Source of the DNA: Tubulanus polymorphus
Lineage: Eukaryota > Nemertea > Palaeonemertea > Tubulaniformes > Tubulanidae
Assembly: GCF_964204645.1 (NCBI RefSeq)
Contig: NC_134027.1
Coordinates: 291,501-355,500 of the forward strand
DNA length: 64,000 bases
Direction of reading: 5' to 3'
This document shows, in pieces, positions 18,166 through 28,192 of the stretch (the first letter of the stretch is position 1; every line of letters starts with the position of its first letter). The translations under genes were made by a program, and so were the position numbers. The notes beneath the pieces are model-generated. The model did no database searches, was not told the origin of the DNA, and saw nothing but the letters and a program-made list of their open reading frames with translations.

Positions 18166-18476
18166 TAACCCCGGACTCAACTGGGACATTTCCAATATTC
18201 TAACTCTACGTGTCGTGTGGAACTGGCTCAGAATCAAGTCCCGAATTTTCAGAGATTTTAACTACAATTTATGAATGAGTTGAAGTCTTTTGAAAGACGA
18301 TAAGCAGATATAGAGTAGATAAACAGTTACTTAATATTATATATAAATGTTACAGGTTTATACAATATTCGGAATGGGGATGGATAAGATTATATAGATT
18401 CTGTTAAGATCAGTTGATTTGAGTTTGTTTTTCTTATACGAACTTTAGCGGGTTTATTGCCTTCTGAATTTTGTTA

Positions 18477-20291
18477 GCAACCATGTCAACATGGTGTTGA
18501 AATTTGATAAGAATATTATCATTTTTAAAAAGTATTAAAACGTCGTCAAGCGAACTCGTCAGACAACCAGCAGTACACACATCACACCAGGCGCGCAGTA
18601 TTGTAGATTTTGAAGTTATGATGACATCCACATCGATCCTAACAGAGGAGTGAAATAGCATGGTTCATAGAGTGTGTTCTATCATAGAATTGTACATTAC
18701 ATTATGTAAATCATGATTTATTTCTAAAAGTTTGAGAGACCAAGGAGAATTACATATATATAACAGATACAGGAATACAAATTACTGATTTCAAACCTGC
18801 ATCTAAATTATAGACATCAGACGTAGACCATGATAGCGAGGTATCATTATAGGCGTTTAGTTTCATTCCGCAGAGAATTCGGTCGGTATTTTCCTGTGGT
18901 TCTCTACCCGATAGGAGTTGTGCTGAACACGTTCACTATAATTTACTTGTTGAAATATCGTCGTAATGTTTCGATTCGGGCGACGTTTATCTATTTGATA
19001 GCTCTCGCGGTCTCTGATCAGACGTACGTGTTGTTTAAAGGAATATTCAGATATCCGATCTATATTCAAACATTACTCAAAGATTGTTACTTCACTAATC
19101 GGTGTTCCAGTCAGATTCTACTATTTTATATTCGTTATTTCGATATAATTCAATGGCACTATTCGTTTTGTTATCTATCTCACCTAATAACTACGTCTGT
19201 TAATTTCACATGTAACTGGTTAGTTGTAATTATCTCTATTGAACGTTTCGTCGCCGTTAAAACGCCATTTTTTCACATGAAACACGTGACCATCAAGTTG
19301 CGACAATACGCAGTTACAGCCGCAGTACTGTCAGCTGTATTGATATCACTTCCGGACTTTCTAACAATTTTGTCAACGAAGTTACCTATTATTGTTTTTC
19401 GGTATAGATGGACTGGTGTTGGAGAGAACCGGACTCGTGGGGAAAGATATATTCATTCAACCTATTCTACTATTACCTGTACCAGTGACCCATTCAGTTT
19501 TAACTGGATGATTCTAGGAGTTACTATGTATTCATTAAAAGTTGCTCAATTTCTACGCGTTAAAACGATTTTTGTGTGTGACATAATTCCTGTTTTTCTG
19601 ATTCTAATTTTCTCGATGTTAACTGCGGCAAGCAAGGATAAAACTGTTAATTCGAATACGAAACGAAACAGTGTCCGATCTAATAAAACACTTCACGCTG
19701 TCGTCATTGTATTTCTTGTATTTGTGGCTCCCTTTTCAACGTTATTTTTGTTAAAGGTAATTAGCGGTGCTTTAGGAACCAAATCCGGCGTCGGGAATGC
19801 GGGGTCCGCCAATGAAACAATGTTTTCAACAATTAGATTTTTTCGGCTCGGTTCTGAGCGTCTTGCGAGCATACCCGTGGATAACCTGGCTGTAAACAGG
19901 AAGAATTCTGAAGAAACTGTCTATGATTATATGGAACAGTGGTGCGAGGTTCTAACTCTATTAGCCACCTATTTCCGGTCGATAGTCTACTGTAGTAATT
20001 TCATCGTTTATTTTTTTACGCTAAAAATTTATAAAATGTTATCGATTCTTCACCGGAAGTAGAAGCCGTACGTTAGACATAACCGGAAGTAGAATCCATT
20101 CGGAAATAGGAAACTGTCGGGTGATTTGATTTGTAGCGGTTTCCATAAATTAGGATCAAACAACTTCCTGTGTTTTGGCAAATAATATCTCATCTCCCCA
20201 TACATGCATCTGTCTAAAAAAAGACATTATGTAATTTATTTTCTAGTGACTTCTCTTGCAACAAATATATTTTCTATGTGTTGTTGTTTGA
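18477..20291 (+). repeat. Tandem segmental duplication, copy A (carries GPCR 1)
   Basis: Matches 21363-23217 from GCAACCATGTCAACATGG to CTATGTGTTGTTGTTTGA, including about 350 bases upstream and 230 bases downstream of the receptor. Small insertions separate the copies. Similarity runs beyond the coding part, so this is DNA-level duplication. Confidence 0.9.
18830..20062 (+). CDS. Rhodopsin-type GPCR 1, intronless, 410 aa
   Basis: Seven-transmembrane receptor, probably for a peptide or other small extracellular ligand. The N terminus is short (~20 residues). TM1 is near 22-42 (LYPIGVVLNTFTIIYLL). TM3 ends ISIERFVAV, with E138-R139-F140 in place of DRY. TM6 contains VVIVFLVFVAPFSTLFLL. TM7 has CSNFIVYFFTLKIYKML, a variant of NPxxY. 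Extracellular loop 3 is very long, about residues 312-370, where most rhodopsin-type receptors have 5-15. The ATG at 18830 matches the paralogue's start. The whole frame is one exon. A TATATATAA lies about 75 bases before the start. Family membership is clear; ligand unknown. Confidence 0.9.
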   Translation: MIARYHYRRLVSFRREFGRYFPVVLYPIGVVLNTFTIIYLLKYRRNVSIRATFIYLIALAVSDQTYVLFKGIFRYPIYIQTLLKDCYFTNRCSSQILLFYIRYFDIIQWHYSFCYLSHLITTSVNFTCNWLVVIISIERFVAVKTPFFHMKHVTIKLRQYAVTAAVLSAVLISLPDFLTILSTKLPIIVFRYRWTGVGENRTRGERYIHSTYSTITCTSDPFSFNWMILGVTMYSLKVAQFLRVKTIFVCDIIPVFLILIFSMLTAASKDKTVNSNTKRNSVRSNKTLHAVVIVFLVFVAPFSTLFLLKVISGALGTKSGVGNAGSANETMFSTIRFFRLGSERLASIPVDNLAVNRKNSEETVYDYMEQWCEVLTLLATYFRSIVYCSNFIVYFFTLKIYKMLSILHRK

Positions 20292-20529
20292 GCTCCCCAG
20301 CGACTATTATTTGGGTCATCATATCCTTCGTGGGGGGGGGGGGGCATGCGAGATTTTATGTGTTTCTGTCTATATAGGTCATTGATGTTATAAAATGTTC
20401 CAGTCATCAATTTAAAGTCAAATCCGGCCCGAGTTCAGTTTTACGAAAGGCTGAAATTTTAACCCATAGTTTTATTTAGATAGATGCGTAAACATTGAGA
20501 GCGACAGAAATATAAGAACATGGAAATAC

Positions 20530-20762
20530 ATTGCACCAACTTACAAACTCACACAATCACCACAGCTCAGTGGTCTAGTGGTTTGGACAGTGGACTGGCA
20601 ACTGAGAGACCCAGGTTCAAATCCCGTTGGTTGACTGACCTAGGGTTAGGGTTACGCGCCTAGGGTTAGCGGTCAGCAGTGAGTGGTATATCCGTATATT
20701 TTTTTGTTCTCACACTGGATCTCATGCTCTAACACGAGCTCCTGTCTCATTAGTGCTCATTA
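20530..20762 (+). mobile_element. tRNA-derived SINE, copy 2
   Basis: Same head (CTCAGTGGTCTAGTGGTTTG, CAGGTTCAAATCCCGTTGG), a single CTAGGGTTAGGGTTACGCG block and the same TTAGTGCTCATTAA end as the copy at 17767. It lies between the two duplicated receptors and is not part of the duplicated segment. Confidence 0.8.
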
Positions 20763-21362
20763 AATTTCTGATAAAACGTATTCCGAAAGCGATAATGTTG
20801 GCGATATAAATTCAGAATTTGTGATTTTTCTCAGGAAGTGGAAAAATTATTAATTTCCGCGAGGCAGCATCTGTGAAGAATTAAAGAATTATAGTTAATA
20901 GACTGAGAATGAATTTGTACGTCAGTCTCGTTTTGTAAGGCTCTTATGAGCAAGTAATTTCACGGCTCGATTAGTTATGAAATTCTTTACTTTTTATCTA
21001 AACGACTGTGAAGACGACGATCAGAGATAAATCCTCACCAACCAATCTAGAATATTGGCCGCTGAAGAATTAAGACGTATTAGTCAGTCTGGTCTCTATA
21101 CAGATATACACAGTCGTGCATTGTAACTTAATAACTTACGAGTAATTGGTAGAAAATTGATTCGTTCTAGTGCTATGTTCAACAGACTCAATGAATAAGT
21201 TTGATTTCAGCTAATGAAGTTACGTGTTCAGTCTATATCGCGCTGGAGACCATCGATTCTAACTGCTTTTAAAAATGTTTCAATCGTCAATTCAAAGTTT
21301 TAACCCCGTACTCAACTGGGACATTTCCAATATTCTAACTCTACGTGTCGTGTGGAACTGTG

Positions 21363-23217
21363 GCAACCATGTCAACATGGTGTTGAAATTTGAGATAAGA
21401 GTCTTAAGTATTTATTTTCACAGGATTATTGATAAGAATATTATCATTTTTAAGAAGTATTAAAACGTCGCCAAGCGAACTCGCCAGACAACCAGCATCA
21501 CACCAGGCGCGCAGTATTGTAGATTTTGAAGTTATGATGACATCCACATCGATCCTAACAGAGGAGTGAAATAGCATGGTTCATAGAGTCTGTTCTATCA
21601 TAGAATTGTACATTACATTATGTGAATCATGATTTTATTCTAAAAGTTCTAGAGGCCAAGGAGAATTACATATATATATGTATATATATAACAGATACAT
21701 TCACGCGGAGCACAAATTCGGATTTCAACTTGCATCTCAATTATAGACATGAGACCATGATAGAGGGGTATCATTTTAGACGTTTAGTTTCATTCCGCAG
21801 AGAATTCGGTCGGTATTTTACTGTGGTTCTCTACCCGATAGGAGTTGTGCTGAACACGTTCACTATAATTTACTTGTTGAAATATCGTCGTAACGTTTCG
21901 ATTCGGGCGACGTTTATCTATTTGATAGTTCTCGCGGTCTCTGATCAGACGTACGTGTTGTTTAAAGGAATATTCAGATATCCGATCTATATTCAAACAT
22001 TACTCGAAGATTGTTACTTCACTAATCGGTGTTCCAGTCAGATTCTATTGTTTTATATTCGTTATTTCAATATAGTTCAATGGCACTATTCGTTTTGTTA
22101 TCTATCTCACCTAATAATTACAACTGTTAATTTCACGTGTAACTGGTTGGTTGTAATTATCTCTATTGAACGTTTCATCGCCGTTAAAACGCCATTTTTT
22201 CACATGAAACACGTGACCGTCAAGGTGCGACAATACGCAGTTTTAGCTACAGTAATGTCAGCTGTACTGATATCACTACCGGGCTTTCTTACACTTGCGA
22301 TAACGAAGTCACCTATAATTGTTTTTCGGTATAGATGGACTGGTGTTGGAGAGAACCGGACTCGTGGGGATAAATATATTCATTCAACCTATTCTACTAT
22401 TGATTGTAGCAATGACCCAGTGAGTTTTAACTGGATGATTCTGGGAGTTACGATGTATTCATTAAAAGTTGCTCAATTTCTACGCGTTAAAACGATTTTT
22501 GTGTGTGACGTGATTCCTGTTTTTCTGATTATATATTTCTCGATGTTAACTGCGGCAAGCAAGGATAAAACTGTTAATTCGAGTACGAAACGAAACAGCG
22601 TCCGATCTAATAAAACACTTCACGCTGTCGTCATTGTATTTCTTGTATTTGTGGCTCCCTTTTCAACGTTATTTTTGTTGAAGGTCATTGGTGGGCTTTT
22701 TGGAACTAGACCCGGTGTTGGAAACGTGGATTTCGCCAATGGAACCATGTTTTCAACAATTAAAATTTTTCAGATCAGTCCTGGACGTCTTGGTACCATA
22801 CCCGTGGATAAAGCAGCTGTTGACGCGATAATCGTTGAAGAATCTATGTTTGATTATTTGGAACAGTGGTGCGAGGCTCTTGCTCTATTAGCCCAACAAC
22901 TCCGGCCAACTGTTTACTGCAGTAATTTCATCGTATATGTTTTTACATTAAAAATTTATAAAATGTTATCGAATCTTCACCGGAAGTAGAAGCCGGACGT
23001 AAGAAATAACCGGAAGTAGAATCCGACCGGATATAGGAAACTGTCGGGTGATTTGATTTGTAGCGGTTTCCATAAATTAGGATCAAACAACTAGTATATA
23101 CTAGCAAATAATATCCCATCTCCCCATACATGCATCTGTCTAAAAAAAGACATTACGTAATTTATTTTCTAGTTAGTTCTCTTGCAGCAAATATATTTTC
23201 TATGTGTTGTTGTTTGA
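21363..23217 (+). repeat. Tandem segmental duplication, copy B (carries GPCR 2)
   Basis: Counterpart of 18477-20291. It has an extra ~40 bases upstream (around 21395-21435) and an expanded TATATA run near 21670. Confidence 0.9.
21757..22989 (+). CDS. Rhodopsin-type GPCR 2, intronless, 410 aa, paralogue of GPCR 1
   Basis: Same length and architecture as the receptor at 18830, with near-identical TM1-TM6. The open frame extends 45 codons further upstream, but those codons match non-coding flank of the first copy, so the ATG at 21757 (paired with the other copy's start) is the likely start. Motif ISIERFIAV ends TM3; TM7 carries CSNFIVYVFTLKIYKML. Differences concentrate in the long extracellular loop 3 and the start of TM7 (for example LAQQLRPTVYC against LATYFRSIVYC), while intracellular and core TM parts are nearly unchanged. 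No stop or frameshift, so both copies look functional. Confidence 0.9.
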   Translation: MIEGYHFRRLVSFRREFGRYFTVVLYPIGVVLNTFTIIYLLKYRRNVSIRATFIYLIVLAVSDQTYVLFKGIFRYPIYIQTLLEDCYFTNRCSSQILLFYIRYFNIVQWHYSFCYLSHLIITTVNFTCNWLVVIISIERFIAVKTPFFHMKHVTVKVRQYAVLATVMSAVLISLPGFLTLAITKSPIIVFRYRWTGVGENRTRGDKYIHSTYSTIDCSNDPVSFNWMILGVTMYSLKVAQFLRVKTIFVCDVIPVFLIIYFSMLTAASKDKTVNSSTKRNSVRSNKTLHAVVIVFLVFVAPFSTLFLLKVIGGLFGTRPGVGNVDFANGTMFSTIKIFQISPGRLGTIPVDKAAVDAIIVEESMFDYLEQWCEALALLAQQLRPTVYCSNFIVYVFTLKIYKMLSNLHRK

Positions 23218-25001
23218 CCCCCCCCTCCCGGTGTGTATATGATGAGAGTGATGTTATGGGTCAGGGATCGATGACCCTTTCTCTCTCCTTTCTCCTACCT
23301 CTCCCTTCCCTCCCCCTCTCTCTATACTCTCTCCTCTCTCTCCTCTCTCTAACCTCTCCCCTCCCTCCCCTCTCAAAGAAAACCCATAAAATACGGTCTG
23401 GGGTGGATTTGATATCCCGGAGGTTTTTTGATTACAAGGTGAAACATGAAACAAGCGTAAAATCTTCCCTCAATATGATGTGATAGCAGTTGTATATTTA
23501 ACAAAATAACTTGGTCAAATCGATAGAAACATGACAACATGGAAATAGTTGACGTCTGACTGGCCGTCCGACCATCCGTAAATATTTATAGAAATAACTA
23601 TCAGTTAATATGCAAAAGTTAAATCTTAATCTTTGTTCACGAGATCTTTTTTCTTTCAACATCAAATCGCAAGAAGAAAATACAAAACTGACAGAAAAAA
23701 CTGTACAATATGTTTTGAATTTCCCAGAAAAAAAAAATATTCAGTTTGTTAAAATGAAATGAATAGGAAAATGATTTGTTGAATTCTGGACGTAACGAAG
23801 ATGACAGAAATCTCGAGTGTTTGAAATATGAATATTCCTGTCGTGTGTTTTTAAACCAATGAGAATTCAGCGATGCGATGGAAGTGAAATGAACAGGATT
23901 TAGATACAGACTGCGGTATGACAGGCTGCGGTATGACAGGCTGTGGTTCTACAAGCTTGACAGGCTCTACAAGCTTGACAGGCTCTACAGGCTTGACAGG
24001 CTCTATTCAGATCGTTTAGTATTAGGATTTAATCATTAATTCATGGCGTAAGTAATTATTAAAACTTTTTTTAGTTCGTTACTTAAGCTAACTCATTAAA
24101 TTGGTTCATTCTTTCAATGACTAATGAACCACTTTCAATTTTGATTCTGAAACCATTTCAATCTGAGTTTTAAATTTTTGGAGGAAAATATTTACGTTAG
24201 TCGAGGGTATTTGTAAATTCTTCAGATTCAACGATATCTAATCGTAGAAATTCTTGAATTTAATTTTTCGGAATAAATCCTGAAAACTTGTTGAGATTTC
24301 GAAACGAATTCGGCCCGTGTATGAGTAGGTTATTGACCTAACGATGTAATCAATATTCGGCGTATATCAAATCACAAATGTCGATGACGGCGACTCAAAT
24401 ATTAATTTGAATACGTCGAATGCCAAAACCTGCGTTACTACATATAGCAATATTGCCTCATACACGAATAATAACCATCGGCAATTCATCTTTTTAAAGA
24501 ATAGGATTTGGCATTTTGTATTGATACAATACGGCTGAGTTAACGGTTATGCCCTGACAAACTGAAAGATATATTCCCCTCGTAATTTCTAACAGGCATC
24601 ATTCATAACGGTTTAAGAGTTTATGAACCCTGTCGGTCCAGACCTCTGGCGTCTGGTTGTAGATGATTTGTGATACGCGGTATAAAGTCGACAAGACAGT
24701 TTTTTCATTACTAGATATATCGGTGGTGGAGCTTTTGACAGAAAGGAACCGTAGAACTGTATATTGCCCGCAACATGTCGGAATATAGCGCGGTATTAGC
24801 GTCTTTCTCATACTGCAGGATCACAAAATGTCAATGATTTAAACGTATTTCTTCCTCTGAGTTAGTTTGACATTCTTGCTGGTATTTGCAGAGTAGGATG
24901 TTTTCATCAAGGACATACATAGCAAAACCTGAAATAAAAACAACTCATCTTTTTCGAAATGAACTACAGCTAGGCTAATTCAAGTCCTAAGATTCATATG
25001 G
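23218..25001. other. Intergenic, no gene supported
   Basis: Starts with a CT-rich tract (23276-23370) full of CTCTCTCC/CCCTCTC. Later it has short repeats of AGGCTCTACAAGCTTGAC near 23940-24000. Frames on either strand are short and featureless. Confidence 0.5.
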
Positions 25002-25192
25002 AAGCACGATATGACTCCCTGAGATTCAGGGAGCACGATATGACTCCCTGAGATTCAGGAAGCACGATATGACTCCCTGAGATTCAGGAAGCACGATATG
25101 ACTCCCTGAGATTCAGGAAGCACGATACGACTCCCTGAGATTCAGGAGGCACAATATGACTCCCTGAGATTCAGGGGGGACAATATGACTCC
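25002..25192 (+). repeat. 29-bp minisatellite
   Basis: About seven copies of GCACGATATGACTCCCTGAG followed by ATTCAGGAA, decaying at the right end. Confidence 0.95.
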
Positions 25193-25441
25193 CTAAGAGG
25201 TCATTATGAAACTGGTGGGAGTTATATAGAGTCTCTGTTAATAGAATAGAACAAATTCTGATGGAAGTGGAGTTTACAAGAATGAAAGGTTTCTATTTAC
25301 TGGCGGCAAGTCTGGAGTGTATCTTAAGAAACTGTTTTGATCAGAGAATGATAGCGGGCGGGATCATCAGCCTGACTGGTCACCGATCACCACAATGACT
25401 GGTCACCAGTCACCACAATGACCAGATAAATTCAAAATGTT

Positions 25442-25545
25442 CGTGACGTGGTACAGTGGGCAATGCGTTGGGCTTTCAAGCTGATGGTCCCAAGTTCGAG
25501 CTCTGCTAGGGTAATTTTTTCGAGCTTATTGCATCCTTATTTTGG
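25442..25545 (+). mobile_element. tRNA-like SINE head
   Basis: GTGGTACAGTGGGCAATGCG resembles an A-box region and CCAAGTTCGAGCTCTGCTAG a B-box region, spaced as in a tRNA. There is no acceptor-stem complementarity, so it is not a functional tRNA gene. Confidence 0.45.
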
Positions 25546-25902
25546 ATCATTTTTTTGTAAACCACGCCAGTGCAAGTCATCCTTAAAGAGCTGATTTATA
25601 CATTGATTACTTGGGGCCCAAACATGGTATTCACAAGGGTCAAGTTGAATTTCACAGTAACAAGACCTGCTAATTGAGATAACCATGGATACCGATCGTT
25701 ATCCATCAATTCCTATAAACAATAGTTGTTATAATACACAGTCTCTAGTCAATAAGAGATCAAATATTATCGATTATTTGATTTTTAATAATCATAGCGA
25801 AAATTCATTCGCAAAAATCGATAATTTATTGTTCGATATGGATATAGAACCGGTAGTGAAACTGTGAATACATAATTCAATTTGACAATATTCCTATCGG
25901 TG

Positions 25903-26029
25903 TGTGGTGTGTGGTGTGTGGTGTGTGGTGTGTGGTGTGTGGTGTGTGGTGTGTGGTGTGTGGTGTGTGGTGTGTGGTGTGTGGTGTGTGGTGTGTGGTG
26001 TGTGGTGTGTGGTGTGTGGGGGGGGGGGG
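25903..26029 (+). repeat. (GTGTGTG)n microsatellite and G run
   Basis: About 16 copies of the 7-mer GTGTGTG/GTGTGGT followed by a run of about ten G. Confidence 0.98.
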
Positions 26030-27693
26030 AGGTTGAGAGGGAGAGAAACGGAGGGCTGATAATTGTGTTGATAATTCTATAGTTTACCTATGCGCTGAAT
26101 CGACTAACTACATTTGTTTTCGAATTCGAATATTCAAATTAGCGTTCTGACGTCATCCTGTCCAAAATCAATAAAAAAGTAAATTTTAGGAATGAATCGA
26201 TTGTGGTATATATACTCTCTCCATCTTCCTCTCTCTCCTCCTCATCCTCTTTCCATCTTCCTCTCTGTCTCCTTTGAGTGAACTATTCCGAGCTAGCTCT
26301 CTCTCTTTCTCAATGATCCACGGTAGTTATCAGATTTTATCGGTTGCGGATTTCTTGTCGTTTCGCAGACGACACGGAAGAAAGAATCATTCTACATATT
26401 TTATCAATAAAACGATGTTTTTATGTTTCGAATTTTCGCTCAATAATTCAATAATTCAATAATGCGGGCGGTTAAACGGCTCCCAGAATCCTCACGTCTA
26501 TCGTGTTTGAGTTCTACAGATTCGAATTCTCGACGATCAAAATGGCCGAAAGCATATGAAAATACCCCTTGAACTCAATTGGAATTTCCAAATTCCGGCG
26601 AATTGATTCTTTTAGGCGGAAGAAAAAATCAATTTTCTTTCCATTCATCGGGAATTCAAAAAGTTCCTGGTTTAAATATTTCCATCATCATTGTTACGCG
26701 GCCGATTTGACCCGTCACAGACATATAGTTTACTAAGGTCACCAGTGCAGTGTTGAGCAAGCTGAAGGGTCTGATTCTAAATTGTCATAGATACCAGTAT
26801 CAGACTAGTACTCCTAGTATCTGCATACATATTCATTTGAACAACGGCTTGTAATGTAAACTCAATGTTTAACAGTTTATCGAATTAGCCCCCACTCGCT
26901 TGCCACTGCCTACTAGACTAGCGATTAATTCTATCGATCTGTTTTGGCTTGAAATACCGCTCTCTCCATTCGAAATGTAGCAATGTTTATTTAGATTCTG
27001 CCTCGCGACATCAACTTGGATTAGATTTAGAAATGGAGTTTTTATCGTCGAATCCAATATGAAATAGTTTTCAACTACTGACGTCCCTCGACTTTTAGCC
27101 TATAAACTTTAAAGGCTAAAAGTCGGTTAAAACCACTGCCTTCCCTCCTTCTCTCCCCTCTCTTTCATTCGCTCTCATCCCATCTCTCATACCGCTCTCT
27201 GTCTTCTCTTATTGTTTTCTTAACTCTCCTCTTTCCTCTACTTTCCTTGTTTCCATTCTCTCTCTTCTTAAATCTACCATCCACAGTCCAAAAAAATACC
27301 CCTCGCAGAGTCCCGAATATACCTCTAAATACTTACAACATACCTCCATCACCAGACCTCTATTCGAACTCAATATGAAATCACTCATGTTAATAACGAC
27401 ACGTTTTGTCTATTATGAGGAAGCTAATTTTGTAGGCACTCGCATCACAGGAAGTAACGTCATTCTATTGGTAAGCTGAAGGCTAAAACTGATGACAGTA
27501 ATAAATCTTTATACACAAATATTGAGCCGCTGTTAATGGCTTAGTCATTTAAGGGGATATCGGTAATTTATTTTAGCGAATAATCTAAAATTCCATCACA
27601 TCAGAACCACATCGATCTTCCTGATAGAACTAGTGGCGACTGCATTTACATATTCAATATGGAAATATTCTTCATAACTTCGCGATGGTCTGC
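26030..27693. other. Intergenic, no gene supported
   Basis: CT-rich patches at 26215-26310 and 27140-27270. No frame with recognisable features and no RNA gene seen. Confidence 0.5.
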
Positions 27694-28192
27694 GCAGACC
27701 AGCCAGCGGCGCTGTCGGGGTGGATCTGCCGCAGACCAGCCAGCGGTGCTGTCGGGGTGGATCTGCCGCAGACCAGCCAGCGGTGCTGTCGGGGTGGATC
27801 TGCCGCAGACCAGCCAGCGGTGCTGTCGGGGTGGATCTGCCGCAGACCAGCCAGCGGCGCTGTCGGGGTAGCTCTGCCGCAGACCAGCCAGCGGCGCTGT
27901 CGGGGTAGCTCTGCCGCAGACCAGCCAGCGGTGCTGTTGGGGTAGCTATGCCGCAGACCAGCCAGCGGCGCTGTCGGGGTAGCTCTGCCGCAGACCAGCC
28001 AGCGGCGCTGTCGGGGTAGCTATGCCGCAGACCAGCCAGCGGTGCTGTTGGGGTAGCTATGCCGCAGACCAGCCAGCGGCGCTGTCGGAGTGGATCTGCC
28101 GCAGACCAGCCAGCGGCGCTGTCGGGGTGGATCTGCCGCAGGCCAGCCAGCTAGCGGCGCTGTCGGGGTAGCTCTGCCGCAGACCAGCCAAT
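27694..28192 (+). repeat. 37-bp GC-rich minisatellite
   Basis: About 13 copies of GCCGCAGACCAGCCAGCGGC followed by GCTGTCGGGGTAGCTCT, with GGATCT/AGCTCT/AGCTAT variants. Much richer in GC than its surroundings. The period (37) shifts frame each unit, so the open frames across it are artefacts. Confidence 0.97.

Noticed and set aside
21622..21756. N-terminal extension of 45 residues on GPCR 2
   Set aside because: It corresponds to non-coding flank of GPCR 1, and the aligned ATG at 21757 gives equal-length proteins.
25002..25192. Regularly repeated ~29-bp units that might suggest a CRISPR array
   Set aside because: Units are contiguous with no unique spacers, and the genome is eukaryotic.
25685..25867. 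Short frame with NTQSLVNKRSNIIDYLI, similar in style to the start of non-LTR endonucleases
   Set aside because: Too short, and followed by unrelated sequence; a decayed LINE fragment is possible but cannot be supported.
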